A DNA stretch of 64,000 nt from Saturnia japonica (Eukaryota > Arthropoda > Insecta > Lepidoptera > Saturniidae), in the NCBI GenBank assembly GCA_033032175.1, contig CM065320.1:3658001-3722000 (forward strand). Direction: 5' to 3'. Positions within the stretch are counted from its first letter, which is position 1. Each line of letters opens with the position of its first letter. Under the pieces are notes generated by a model that did not search any database, was not told where the DNA came from, and saw only the letters and a program-made list of their open reading frames with translations. The position numbers and the translations under genes are program-made. Positions 10,935 to 23,700 of this stretch are shown piece by piece.

Positions 10935-13809
10935 ATGTCGCAAGACAATTATGAGATGATGAAGCCCAACAGAATATCACGAGGAGGGTCCCTGTTCGGT
11001 ACAGATCCACAAATTCTACTTAAAGCCGCACTTCAAAATAATGATTACAGTACCTTCAAGAAATTAGTCGGTTATGGTGCTGTCGATCTCGAATATGTCT
11101 ACCAGTATCCTGATCACAAAACATGTCTCGAGTTAGCTGTTTCCGAACCGAATAAAGAAGAATTTGTGAAAGTTCTTTTACAACATGAAGTAAATGTCAA
11201 TAGAGTAAATGAAACACATTCCGCAGCTCCGATACACTTTGCTGTAGACAATGGGAACTTAAGAGCATTGGAAGCTCTTTTAGAATGTGATAAAATAGAT
11301 GTAAACATTAAAAGTAAAGGCAATACAGCTTTATTGATGGCTGTTAAGAAAATTGAAGATTTGGATGATGACAGAGATCAAGACTTAGCAACCTTTGAAG
11401 ACATAATAGAACTTCTTCTAAAAGCTGGTTGTAATGCAAATTCCCCGGATTTAAAAGGTGTTACTCCTATATATTGTGCAGCAAAACAGGGACTCGAGAG
11501 AGTTGTAACTCTTATACTGGATTATGCTAAAGATCCCATTGACATAGATACGTATAAAGACAGAAGAAGTAAAACAGCACGAGATTATTTGAAAGAAGCA
11601 TTTCCACATCTGGAGGCAAAAATTGGTTCTCATGGTAACCAAATAGAAATAATCGACACTGACAAATTATTTTACTACCTTAGCAGACATGAAGAAGACA
11701 GATTTGTTAGAGACTTTACTATAATAGCTAATAAGAATGAACATCGTTCATCATTAACTTCTGATAATGGTCTAAGCACTATGTTACAAATGGCCACAGA
11801 AAAAGGTTTTGAAAGAGCAGTCGGTACACTATTACATTTTGGAGCTGATCCAAACACAACATGTTCTAGCAATACCAATCGACCTGTGGCTATAGCATGT
11901 GAAAATGGATATTTTAAACATTCTTAAAATGTTTATAGAAAATGATTCTACTGTGTTCGATCCAGTAAACTCAGAGTCGCTTTTGCAAATAATCGTTAAA
12001 GGTATGCGATCTAATACTCAAACTACTAAGGTAGATTTTAAAGAATGTTTACGGCTATTACTCAAGAATCCTAAAACTAATATAAATGTTAATCATCTCG
12101 ATATGAAAGACAACACAGCACTGCATTATGCAGCGAGAAATGGCGACAACGATACTGTATTAGAACTGCTTAGAAATGGAGCTTGTGTTGGACTGCGTAA
12201 CAGATTTAATGAACCACCCCTAGCGGATATTAATGCGAAGACATTGGAAACATATTTAGACGAATGTATCACGACAAATGGTGAACGGCCTAGCGATGAT
12301 GATTACGAAATACACATGAAATACAACTTCCTAGTTTATCCAAACGATTCATCGCTCGAAAACTTGCTCTGTAAAGTGCCACTAATGGATAATACGAACA
12401 ATAATGTTAAAGATTTCGATTCTATATTAGCTCCAGAAACAGACGCCTTATTGTACATGACACATAACGAGGAACTGCGACCGCTCCTAAAACATCCTGT
12501 GATAACCAGTTTTCTATATTTAAAGTGGCAACGGATCAGTTGTTTGTTCTATGCAAATATCACGTTTTATTCTTTTCTATGGTTATGTTTAATTCTTTAC
12601 ATCATTTTGGGGTACGGAGTTGAGAAAAAACCATCAGAATCAATTGAGGCGTTAAACATTATAACACATGTTGGTGCGATTATTGGACTGATTCTTTTGA
12701 TAATTAGAGAACTATTCCAGTTATTAGTGTCACCAACAAGATATTTACAGAGTTTTGAAAATTGGATGGAGATAGCGTTAATATTCGTAACAACATGGAT
12801 AGTATGCTATGACTCTGCAGAAGAATCTACTAAACAACAACTTTCTGCCGTTGCTATTTTGTTATCATCTGCTGAACTAGTATTACTTATAGGTCAGTTC
12901 CCGACACTTTCAACGAATATAGTTATGTTGAAAACGGTATCATGGAATTTCTTTAAATTTATCCTTTGGTATTGTATTTTAATCATAGCATTCGCTTTGA
13001 GCTTTTACACATTATTCAGGAAAGAAGACGAGGAAGATCAAAAACCTCCTAATCTAAATAATAACAATAAGGATGAAGAAGAAGATGAAGATTTTTTCGA
13101 AGATCCGGGTAGATCTTTATTTAAAACAATTGTTATGTTAACAGGTGAATTCGACGCTGGATCCATCAAATTTAGTACATTCCCAGTCACAAGTCATATA
13201 ATTTTCATAGTATTTGTTTTTATGATACCTATCGTACTTTTTAACTTACTCAACGGTTTAGCTGTTAGTGACACTCAGGAAATTAGAGCCGACGCTGAAC
13301 TTGTAGGCCATATATCACGTGTTAAACTTATTTCATATTTTGAAAGTGTTCTTATTGGTAACATAAAGACGTATGAAAAGCCATCAAAATGCTGGTCTTG
13401 GTTGCCCATTAATTTTCAAAACATAAATATAATCAAACCCAAAATGTTCTTTCTAAAACCGTTGGCAAAAAGAATAAGTTTATTTCCGCATTTTTTGCCA
13501 AAATACAAAATATTAGTGAAACCAAACCAAAGTAACAGAATAGAGATTCCACACGCTGAACCTCTTGCTAAGTTTGGAGATGATTATCAAGATATCGAAG
13601 GAAGAGGCTGTTGCTTTGACCGATGTCAAAATTATCGACTCGATCGTAAAATTGTAAAAAATGCGAAAATTATAATCAGTGAACGGACGAATATTACAGA
13701 ATTCGATAAAATAAAGGACAAATTATGTTACTGTGAGGGAAAAATTTCAAATATTGAGACCACATTAAAAAAAGTCTTGCAAGCATTGGAAACATACGAA
13801 AAATATTAA
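10935..13809 (+). CDS. painless: painless-type TRPA cation channel (frameshifted)
   Basis: A TRPA-family cation channel; its Drosophila relative acts in sensory neurons for noxious heat and touch. The first frame runs from 10935 to the stop at 11927, the second from about 11911 to 13809, for roughly 957 codons in total; Drosophila painless is a little over 900. Ankyrin-type repeats occupy the first half (for example APIHFAVDNGNLRALEALL and NTALHYAARNGDNDTVLEL). The linker contains ECITTNGERP, highly characteristic of painless. Six membrane segments follow, numbered within the second frame from an in-frame ATG at 11899: S1 213-240, S2 252-276, S3 289-305, S4 314-334, S5 350-373, S6 431-456. 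The pore segment is IVMLTGEFDAGS and S6 runs into LLNGLAVSDTQ. A long acidic loop separates S5 from the pore, and the C-terminus looks coiled-coil. One extra base in TTTTAAA (11912-11918) breaks the frame inside an ankyrin helix. All else is intact, so an assembly or sequencing slip is as likely as a real lesion. Confidence 0.92.
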
Positions 13810-14084
13810 TATTTTTTTGTTTCATAAACTGTAATTAGGGTAAAGCCATCACCCAATTCCAACTGCCTATAATAAGTTCTTTTTCGCTTTTAATCTGCTT
13901 TTTCTTATTATTATTTTTCTTGAATATTTAATTATCTATTAAGTATAATAACTTATTATATTTATCTAAATAAGTGTAGGTATACATTTATATGTTATAG
14001 GCAAAGTATGAAATACATCTTTGATTCCTTTCGAATATCACGTAGGAGTTTTTGGAGGGATCTCAAAGTGCCATGTGATCGAAA

Positions 14085-14375
14085 CAATGATGGTTCAGTT
14101 GGTGGCGTTTACAGACTCCGCGTCGATAGACGTAAGGCAAATCCCTGCAATGAGCCTGAGCTTTCGGTGAAGAAAGACATCGTGATGATGAAACTATAGC
14201 ATGGTGGTAGGGCCTTTTCTAATGCTCGCCTGGTTAGCTACCACCCTCAAATTGAAAATCTGTCGCCAAATACCAATAGGTGACACACCTATTGTATTGT
14301 GTTGTGGGAGCCAGTACTCTATTTGGCCATCTTGAACCACATCGTCATTTAAGATCAGATGAGATAGTGGCCACA
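14085..14375 (+). repeat. dispersed repeat (SINE-like family B), copy
   Basis: It matches 8095-8420 in order: ATGATGGTTCAGTTGG, then GCTTTCGGTGAAGAAAGACA, then CTGGTTAGCTACCACCCTC, then CACATCGTCATTTAAGATC. It lies just downstream of painless. Just upstream, about 14047-14080 (GGAGTTTTTGGAGGGATCTC) is a scrap of another repeat (family C, see 49985). The frames at 14008-14199 and 14194-14403 are by-products. Confidence 0.7.
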
Positions 14376-14399
14376 AAACGAGAAAATTAGATAGAAAAT

Positions 14400-15053
14400 A
14401 CATGGTTAGTGCAAGTCTACATTTTTACGTCTACATTCGTCGTCGAATTGGCTTAGCGGTGTGACTACTAAACTTGTACGAACTGTTGTATTGAGATATG
14501 CACGTAATTTATAACATTCTATAGAATTCCGGATTTTTTTAAGTTGCCTTTAACATATATACAATACTGAATAATATATAGGTACATTCTTAATTTATAA
14601 TCAATTACTATTCAACATATCGAATGATTATATTAATATTAAACTCTTATTGTATTTTGTGAAACATTTTCATCAAAGAAAGACATCGGAAAAGCCTAGT
14701 TTGTAAGATATCAAATCCATAATGATTTTTTTAATAGTATTATTCGACATAATGACATTAATAAAGAATATTGTATGAAAATAGATTAAGTATTATATAA
14801 ATTATTTTTATTAAATTTTCTCATACTTAAAAGCTTGTTTCACTCGTATCAACAAAACAAGGAATTTACATTTAGTTTAAAAAACATAAATACATATATC
14901 AAAACTTAATAATATAGAAATCACATCATTGCAGATTCTATGACATAATAATGATTTTGGGATTTTCTTACTATACAAATTCTTTACAAGTTAATCAATT
15001 TCCACCGTCGGTATATTGAAACAAATGATATTTTCTTATTTAATTAATAATGA
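14400..15053. other. non-coding, nothing recognised
   Basis: AT-rich sequence with stop codons in all frames. I searched the - strand here for the missing end of GCP2 and found no exon. Confidence 0.5.
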
Positions 15054-15155
15054 TTAGGGTGAAATACCCAATAATGTTTCTCTGTTTATTATTTCGCCAA
15101 GGTGTTTTATGAGGCAACTTCTTATCTTCCTTAATTCCTCTTCAAAGTTAGCAAT
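15054..15155 (-). other. possible divergent GCP2 C-terminal fragment
   Basis: A 33-codon open stretch on the - strand (starting IANFEEELRKIRSCLIKHLG, stop at 15054-15056) lies just downstream of the last clear GCP2 exon. Its spacing of hydrophobic and acidic residues recalls the helix near the C-terminus of GCP2 proteins. It is preceded immediately by an in-frame TAA, has no good splice acceptor, and about 100 expected residues before it are not found. It may be coincidence. Confidence 0.2.
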
Positions 15156-15510
15156 TTAAACGTCATATTAAAGCTTATATTGCCGAAAAATTTACAAATA
15201 TGTATTTAAAAACTCGTTATAGTAAAAAAAATTTTTTTTATAAAAAGCGTATCTTTTGATGGCATTCCTTATGAACATAGATATATTCAAATAACATGTA
15301 GCAGGCGCCATCTATTAACAATCTGTTTAAATAACATGACAACTGTTAGACTATTTACATTCTATATCGATAATGTGCGAAATTTTCGCACGAGTCAGCT
15401 AGTAATTCCTATTTCTAATTACCTACTTGATATCCTATGACATATTGCATATAACTGCTATCACTACAGCGCTGTAAAAATTAAATAGGAAAATAAATGT
15501 TACAACTTAC

Positions 15511-15679
15511 CTTATCAAGGCTATGAATTAGCTGGCACCAGGAAGGTTCAATAACTTCGACGCACATGTAGTACTGCAGATGTTGAATGCAGCTCAGCAT
15601 CCGCTGACGCAGCGCGAAAGCATCCGCGTACAAACGCGCCTCGGAGAAACGTTTCACGACTTTGTTATACAGCCAAACC
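15511..15679 (-). CDS. Grip84: GCP2 exon 12 (last one found)
   Basis: Acceptor TCTGTTAG before 15679 and a good donor GTAAGT after 15511, so at least one more exon is expected. Encodes VWLYNKVVKRFSEARLYADA, FALRQRMLSCIQHLQYYM and CVEVIEPSWCQLIHSLDK, matching 'FTLRQRMLNFVQNIQYYMMFEVMEP' in the family. Ends on a full codon. Confidence 0.93.
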
Positions 15680-18600
15680 CTAACAGATATAACACTTACT
15701 ACTTAATTTCATTCATAGATAACTCACTATTGATAGAATTAGCTAAAGTAAGTTTTTTTTTCAACGGAGTTAAAATGACATTTTATGTATTGCTAGCGCT
15801 AGTTAATTGGACTTTAAAAATGGTGTTATCCGCCAATCAGAACGCATTGTACAACCATACGAGATATTATTCCTACTGTTATGATTTTCCGTAAAAATCA
15901 CTGAACCCTCCAAAGATGAAGGCCGAATAAGGTAGACAAAATCGCGTATGTCGTGGGCCAACCAAAGCGTTCTTTTATTTTGTAGATTTTTTTTGTAAGT
16001 AGTTCGCTGTATGTACATTTTAGAGTTTCTTAAATTGTGCTTGACAATACGTCATACCACAATGATCAAGATATTAAAACGCTAAAATCTAAACTCTAAT
16101 TTTAAAATGATAGATATTCAGCAATGGGTAATTTAAAAAAAAACTCTACAATATGGTATAATAATTCTTCGTCTACCACCATATCATCCTAAACACTAGA
16201 GAAAATATTGGGGGAATTTAAAAATATATATTGGTTTACATAACATTGCACAGTACGTAACGGAAATAATAATATTAATAGAAAGTTCAGTGTTTGGTAT
16301 CTCTAATGGTAGTGATACGGAATAATATGTTCAATAAACATGCATTTACCTAATTGCGCTGTTTATTTATTTAAAAATTTGAATAAATAAGAAGCAAAAA
16401 ATGTTCGAAATAATGTAAGTAAAATAGCTGATAAAACTCTCTTGGTTACTTGACTGTACCTCTTAACACGCACACGTTCATATCGTATCCATATACGCTT
16501 TACGCACAATAGGGCCGCGCACACAAATGAGTTGAACTGTCTTTAACATTATTTTTAATGTTGACATTAGTGGTTGTCAATTTACTTCGAGGGAATAAAA
16601 AACAAACTATAGTCTTATTTTTTACTCCAAACGGGATATCTTTTTGTAACAGCTTTTGTTAATTTTATACTGTTATAATATACAAGAATAAAAATTATTC
16701 TAAGTATTCGCTTCCAATTTAAACTTTATGACTCGCTGTGATAATATGATATGGCGCGCTAGATTGCGCAAAACATTTTGGGTACAACTATTATTACAGT
16801 TATTTTAATTATAAAATTTATGATTTATCTAAAAGCAAGATAACATATTAATATAGCATTCTAAGTGTTATTTATTTGAGTTTACAATGTGCAAGTTCGA
16901 ACTCGTCGCTGTATTTAGACCGACCATAAAGTTTGGCGGGAATTATAACATTGTTTCACAATTTTTTATATCAATAACAACTTGGTATTATTAGGTTCTT
17001 AAATATGAAATTGGCGTTTTGTACGGGGGGAATATAAAGTCAATTTTTTTTTGTAAGATATATTTAATTAATCAAAGTATGCACTGTTGTTATGTATGTA
17101 CTTTTGCCATCTCATAGGTAGTTCATTGATACTTTTACTAAAAAAACCATGTGGGCGAGAATCAATAAACTCTTTGAAGGCGGTTTGGACTGCCGCATCG
17201 GAGTTGAATTTTTCCTTGTAATAAGTTGTCCAAATTCCGGAAAAAATGGTAATCTGTTGGAGCAAGGTCCGGGGAGTACGGTGGATGTCGCAGACATTCC
17301 AATTGTAGCTCATCTAACTTAGTGGTTGTTTGTTGTGCAGTGTGTGGTCTTGCATTGTCGTGAAGCAGCAGTGGCCTAGAGCGATTGACCAATCTCGGTT
17401 GTTTAGCAGCTAGTTCTTCCTTCATGGTTGGCAGTTGCTGACAATAGATACCTGCCGTAATCGTTTGGCCAGATTTTAGAAGGCTGTAGTGAACGACACC
17501 GGCGCTAGTCCACCAAACACTCACAAGTAACTTTTTCTGAGTCAATTTTCGTTTAGGGCAGGATTTGGCTAAGTCTCCAGGGTTCAGCCATTGCGACGAG
17601 CGCTTCCGATTATCGTACAATATCCACTTTTCATCACAAGTAATGATTCGATTTAAAATACCTTCATTATTGTGTCGGTTGAGCAAAGTAACACAGCAGT
17701 CGACGCGTGTTTGCAAGTTCGATTAACTCAATTCATGAGGTACCCATCGTTCAAGTTTTTTTACTTTTCCGATTTGCTTTAAGAGGATTAATATAGTTTT
17801 ATCAGTTACACCGAAGCCTGCAGCTATCTCTGAAGTGCTTTGTGATGGATCCGCTTCCACTATAGCCTTTAATTATTCATTTTCCACTTTGGTCTCCGGC
17901 CGTCCACGGGGTTGGTTCTGAAGGTCGAAATTTCCAGAACGAAAACGTTGAAACCAAAAACGTATCGTGCTTTCTTTTGCGACACCAGCGCCGTACACAT
18001 CATTAATCCTTCGAGCTATTTCTGCAGCACTGGTGCCACGGTAGAACTCGTACTCGTAAATAAACCGATATTTCATGTTTTCCATTGTGCGGTAATAAGC
18101 GAAGCCAAAGAAAAAAATAATGAGGAAACAACAAATGAATAAATGTTTTCAAAACTCAAATGTACCAGCTAAATGAATTTATAAATTTGAATTTGGAATT
18201 CTTAACCAAAGAGGAGATATTTCAGATCAAAGTGATCAGTACGACGAAACGCTAATTTCATATGTAAGGACCTAATATTTAAAACCGTATTTATAAACAT
18301 TCATAGAAAAAATGACTTGTGTAGAAAATAAATTATAATTTTTAAGGAAATCGAATGAAAACATACCTGCAGAGTAGTCTTTCAACATGTTTGCAGTAAA
18401 ATAGATGTCTGAATATCATTTGGTAACAGGCGATAGCTTTGTGGTTGAGTATTAAGGATACTGGCCATTTTACCTCCATGCCGAATGAGAATGTTTCTAT
18501 TCCAGTGAGCGGCGGACAATCCTTGTTTTGTTTGTATTCTACAAAGTTAGATACACAATATATATTAAAAATCCCGTCGAATCCGAAAAGGGTATATAGG

Positions 18601-20698
18601 TACCCCAATGACATTACCAAAAAAATATCTAAATTTTATTTATTATGAAAATAAAAATGTTATTGCGATTTAAAATTAACATATTTTGTTTTAGTTTCCC
18701 TAAAATTTTGCAAATTTTTAAAACGTGATAACACCGTCGCCATCCCCGGCGCGGCGCTGCGCGGCGGTAAGATTAATCGTATGGCAGTACCCTGCGCCGC
18801 GCCGCCTGTATTGCCATGTAAATTTCCTTATTTATCAATTTTTTTTACATTTTATTAGGGGTATTTTTTTTACTTATAATTTGAGATAGATATAGATAAC
18901 ATAAACAGAATATAATCGCGATACCTGGTAACACCTTGACGGATCCGACGGGGTTTATAATAAACTGTATATTAAATGTCATAAACAAAAAAAAAAAATC
19001 ATAACAACAACTGACCACGATTTTAGTAACGTTATATGATACATTTGATATTTTGTCCAAAATCACTCTATCAAAATACCGTAAACCCTCAAAATAAAAA
19101 TCAGAACAATATACACCGGTGTTACTTCTGGAACATTAAGCTTAAAGGTTCCGTGATTGGCTTATACGATGTTAACAGGAAACTAATTCTACAATCTACA
19201 GTCGCGATACTGTTACGGTGAAAGATCGGTCGAGAAAATTAGTACTTATGGTAACTTGGTTACCAAGAATTAAAGAATCGGAAGATCGCATAACTGTGAG
19301 AGATTTCAATGTTTTTAAATGTTTAGTTAAACTTGAATTTGATTTTTATATAATCAATCATTTATATTTCAGGCTAGTTATCCAACTTTAATATTATAAA
19401 TGAGAAAATTTCGTATATTTGCATGATTGTTACATAAGCATGCAAAAACGACTGAACGGATTTGGACGACTTTTGTCACACAGATAATTTATAACCTAGA
19501 TTAACACATAGGATACTTTTTATGGAGGTAAAGTCCAAATTCAGAAGTCCAGCAGTTCCACGCAGATGAAGTCGCGAGCAGAAACTAGTATTTTAATAAA
19601 AAACAAAAATCTGATAATCAATATTCATGGGATCCCAACCCAAAAGTAGGTATATATAGGTTTTTATAATGGCGACCATTATTAAAACAATGCAGAATAA
19701 TTATTTTAAAACAAAAATACTTCGCATTGTACAGATAGTCTGAAATTTATCATTATATAAAAAGGTGTGTTCACTGGTCGAGTAATATCAACTGCAAAGA
19801 TTTTTTCTATAAGACTAATTAATTGTTGTCATGATGCAACTTTTTACTCGAACTATTATTCACTAACAACTCGTAAGGTTTTTTATTATTTTTTTTTAGT
19901 CGAGTAGTAAACTGCATAATTTTGCTTCTTTTTTTAATTTGAGCAATTTTCTTTTTTATAACCATTATTTATATCTTACTCCAATGGAAAACTAACAATG
20001 CGTGGGATATATTAATGAAAACTGTATTTTAATTTATAAAACTTATTTTATGTACGAATGCTCTAAACTCTAAATGGAAACTTATAATACTGATGTTCTT
20101 TTTAAACTATAGATGTATAATAGACACAATTATAAAAAATAAGTATAAATATTGAATATGCATTATATATGTATAAAATAAAAATAAAGTGCAACAATTA
20201 CCTTTTTCATCTTCTGTATATATAGATAATATTTTGAACATTTGGAACTGTAGATCGTATGGTAAAAGTTCCACTCGCATGTCTTCGTTGTAGGGATCAT
20301 GGCTTGCAGCTGAAAGCCTGTAATCAATTTGAAAAAATAATTAATACACTTTATAAATATGGTGCGGCATATCATTGTTCAGGCTATAATAAACATTTTA
20401 TTGACAGTGGAAAGGCTAATTGACTAATGTTCATATAAAAATCTTTACAAGTTAGTCAATTAGCCTTTCCACCATTGATATACATATAATAAAATGGACA
20501 AAATAAGTATTTACAAAATGTACCGTAGAGTTATGACCGAACTTACTAGGTACCTACATTATCATAATACATAAATGATAATATGTATTCATTTTTATTT
20601 GAAATATGAATATAAAGTTATGATTATTAGGAACATATCATTGACAATAAATGGATTGGATAAATGTATTTCATTTTATTCATGTTATATTTACATAT

Positions 20699-20729
<31 letters not shown>

Positions 20730-23700
20730 TATATTATTTTATTTTTCATTGTCATTTACAGTATACTTTAAAACGGAATTTTTGAAGCATATAATGTGGA
20801 ATACATATCCACTAATGTATAATATAATATTACAATGATAAAAGTAAACAAAGCCACACATATTTGTAAAATTTATGTTTATTCACCTTAGACAAAGACC
20901 CAGGAGTGACTCCAATTTCGAAGGTATTATATCATCAATTTTCTTAGATAGTTCTTGTTCCGTTGCATCCATAAACTGAACTATAAAATCGCCTTGGCTC
21001 ATGAGGAAATAGTTCTTGACTGATTTCAAGCGACCCATAAGATCGTATTCCTTCAATAATAATTCCAATAGGGATTTACTGGCAAATGCATACGCCTTTT
21101 GTATTATGGCACCATAATTTTGCTCCCGTAGAGAATATTTAATTTCTTCAGTTTGCGTTTTTGTTATTGGCTTACCTAGAAATTGTACTTTCAATTATAT
21201 ACCTCCAGAAAATGAGTTTTTATAATGTCAACTACCAGATAAACATCTTATTCATTAATATATGTATATTTTCGTTAATTTTCCGTCAACATTAATGATT
21301 CAAACATCATTTTAAAGCTATGCTACCAGCTATTGACGTCAAAAATAATGTTTTCGTTAAAAATGATTAAAATCGCATAGGCCAGCTAATTAATATTATA
21401 CTATGCGTTTCATATAAGAAAGATATCTGTCACACCCATTATTTTTCTTTGTAATTAATATGCAAATACAGTAACAAATGTACGGTTAGAAAAACAATAA
21501 AATTGCCAATAATTATACTGTACGTCACGTAACAGGTCATAAATTTATATAATACAGATAAATAATTAATGAACAATAGAAATGAAAAATAGATAGAAGA
21601 TAAATAATTTTTTTAGGTTCCTTCTTAAAATTACGTAAAAGAAATGTTTGTATTGTATTTGTATTTTTTTCTATGGAAGGTACTACCGTACCTAAATAAT
21701 GTGTAAATATAACAAAAAATATAAACTGTAAAATACAAACATAAATGCAGCCGCTTAGACAAGAGGTTCACAAATTGAAAAGGCTTTTGCCTTTTCATTG
21801 GTTTAGAAGAACTCTTCATGTGTACTGATGTTGAAAAGGTGAGTCTGTGAGCTGGTAATTATAATAAATCGTTACAGAATTTACGAAAACACATACCACA
21901 CTGACTTATAACATTCAAATATTTCCCAGTTCTCAATATAATATCTGTAAACTTATCAAGAAATTTAGGAACTCTATCCCTCTGGACGCAGTATCGCTTC
22001 TCCCAGTAATCCGCTGAGTAGTCGATAGGCAGTTCTTCTTTATTTATTAGTTCGTTATCTTCAATCATGAATTCCTGAAAGAAATCATTACACTATTTAA
22101 TGTTAGAGAAAAAGAAGTAAAGAGACCCTAACCTAATTTAAAAAAAATGTTTTACACAGAGTTAACCTAGCATTTCCGTGAATAAGCAATTAATGACATA
22201 AAAGTTTATATAAAACTTTGTAAAAGAACTAAATATAACACATTAACTTTTCATGAAGTCATCAGCTACCATGGCTACCGACGAGATTTGTTATTTCGAG
22301 CGCAACGTATTTTTACGTACATAGTCGATTTCGCGTTCATAGAATTTTGCTGTCGTTGAAAATGACTGAGATCGGAACAATGAAGTTTTGCTCCAAACTC
22401 GGAAAGAAAAAGTGAATCTAACACTGTTATCTACAACTTTTATGGTTTACGGAGTCTAAACATGGTATGACTGTGGTTATTTCCAGTATGTATTAAAACT
22501 GTACCACCGGTCATTTACAACTAGTATTAACATGCAGACACCACAGACTTGCAATAAAATATGTTATCGAAAACAAAATCAATTGTTACCTGAAATGGAT
22601 CTATTATGGTACCCTTATGTATCCATTGGTCCAAAATACTAAGATAAGGCCGGCAAGCTCGTTCGGTTAGAAATAACGATATCTCCTGAGCTCTTACGTC
22701 GCCCATCAGGGTGTTCGTTTTATCGTGTAGAACCGTTAACACCGCTCCGCCACGTAACTCACTCTGAAAGAGATAGATAAATGTTTTTTTTAAATGTTCT
22801 TCACAAGTTTCTTGTGACTACTCTCAACTGATGTTTTATAAAGTAGTATCACGGCGCCGTGACTTAAGAGTTTTTTCCAATTTAGCCAATTTTTTTCCTC
22901 TTTTAACGTATCAAATTCTATAAAAATAGGAAAAAAGTATTTGGTAGAAAAGGTAGTGTTTTCGAAATGTATGTTTTTACTCCCTTAAAACAATTTTTTT
23001 GGATGCTTTTAGTACGCACTAACAACTTTTTATTGTTTTTGGAAGTTTCAAAGGTAGTTTTACAATCGAAATTTATATTGAAATAAATAATTCGTATTTT
23101 ACTAAATTTGTGGACGATCTGTTTCTCTCTTTTCACCACTTCAGATTCATTAGGTAGGTACCGAAAAAACATTCAGAGTGAAAGCTGATGTGGCGTGTGG
23201 CGTGAAAAAAGAGTAAATAAAAAATATTTTCTTAATATTTGTCAAAAGTATATTTCTCTGAATTTTTTTTATCATTATTAATATAATAGGTCTCTTTACC
23301 TATGAAATTGCCGTTCTTCAGTACTGGCCATTTCAAATCAAAATAATTTTTGTTTGGCTAAGAATTCTAATTTCAAATTAATTTTATTTTAAAAACATGG
23401 AATTCTTTTTCCAAAAGTAGTCATTTGTTTATTGATTAGTGTTACATTTTCATCGCATTTCAATATTTTTTGTCATCATGGATACGTTAAAAATTCGAGT
23501 AATTATGGAATATGAGTACCGTCGTGGCAGCAACGCGGCACAAGCGGCACGCAACATCAACAACGTTTACGGAGCTAACACTACAAACCAACGCACCACC
23601 TGTTATTGGTTTGCTCGCTTTCGTTCTGGGAATTCCGACCTGAAAAATGAACCTCGCGGTCGTCCGAAGACTTTGGTCGACAATGACGAATTAAAGGCGA

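Noticed and set aside
15430..15471. A terminal GCP2 exon starting at 15471 after TTTTTACAG
   Set aside because: It would need a 39-nt intron and gives an 18-residue tail unlike any GCP2, ending in a stop.
20575..20838. An 87-codon tyrosine/isoleucine-rich protein
   Set aside because: It is a translation of a TA microsatellite and flanking AT-rich intron.
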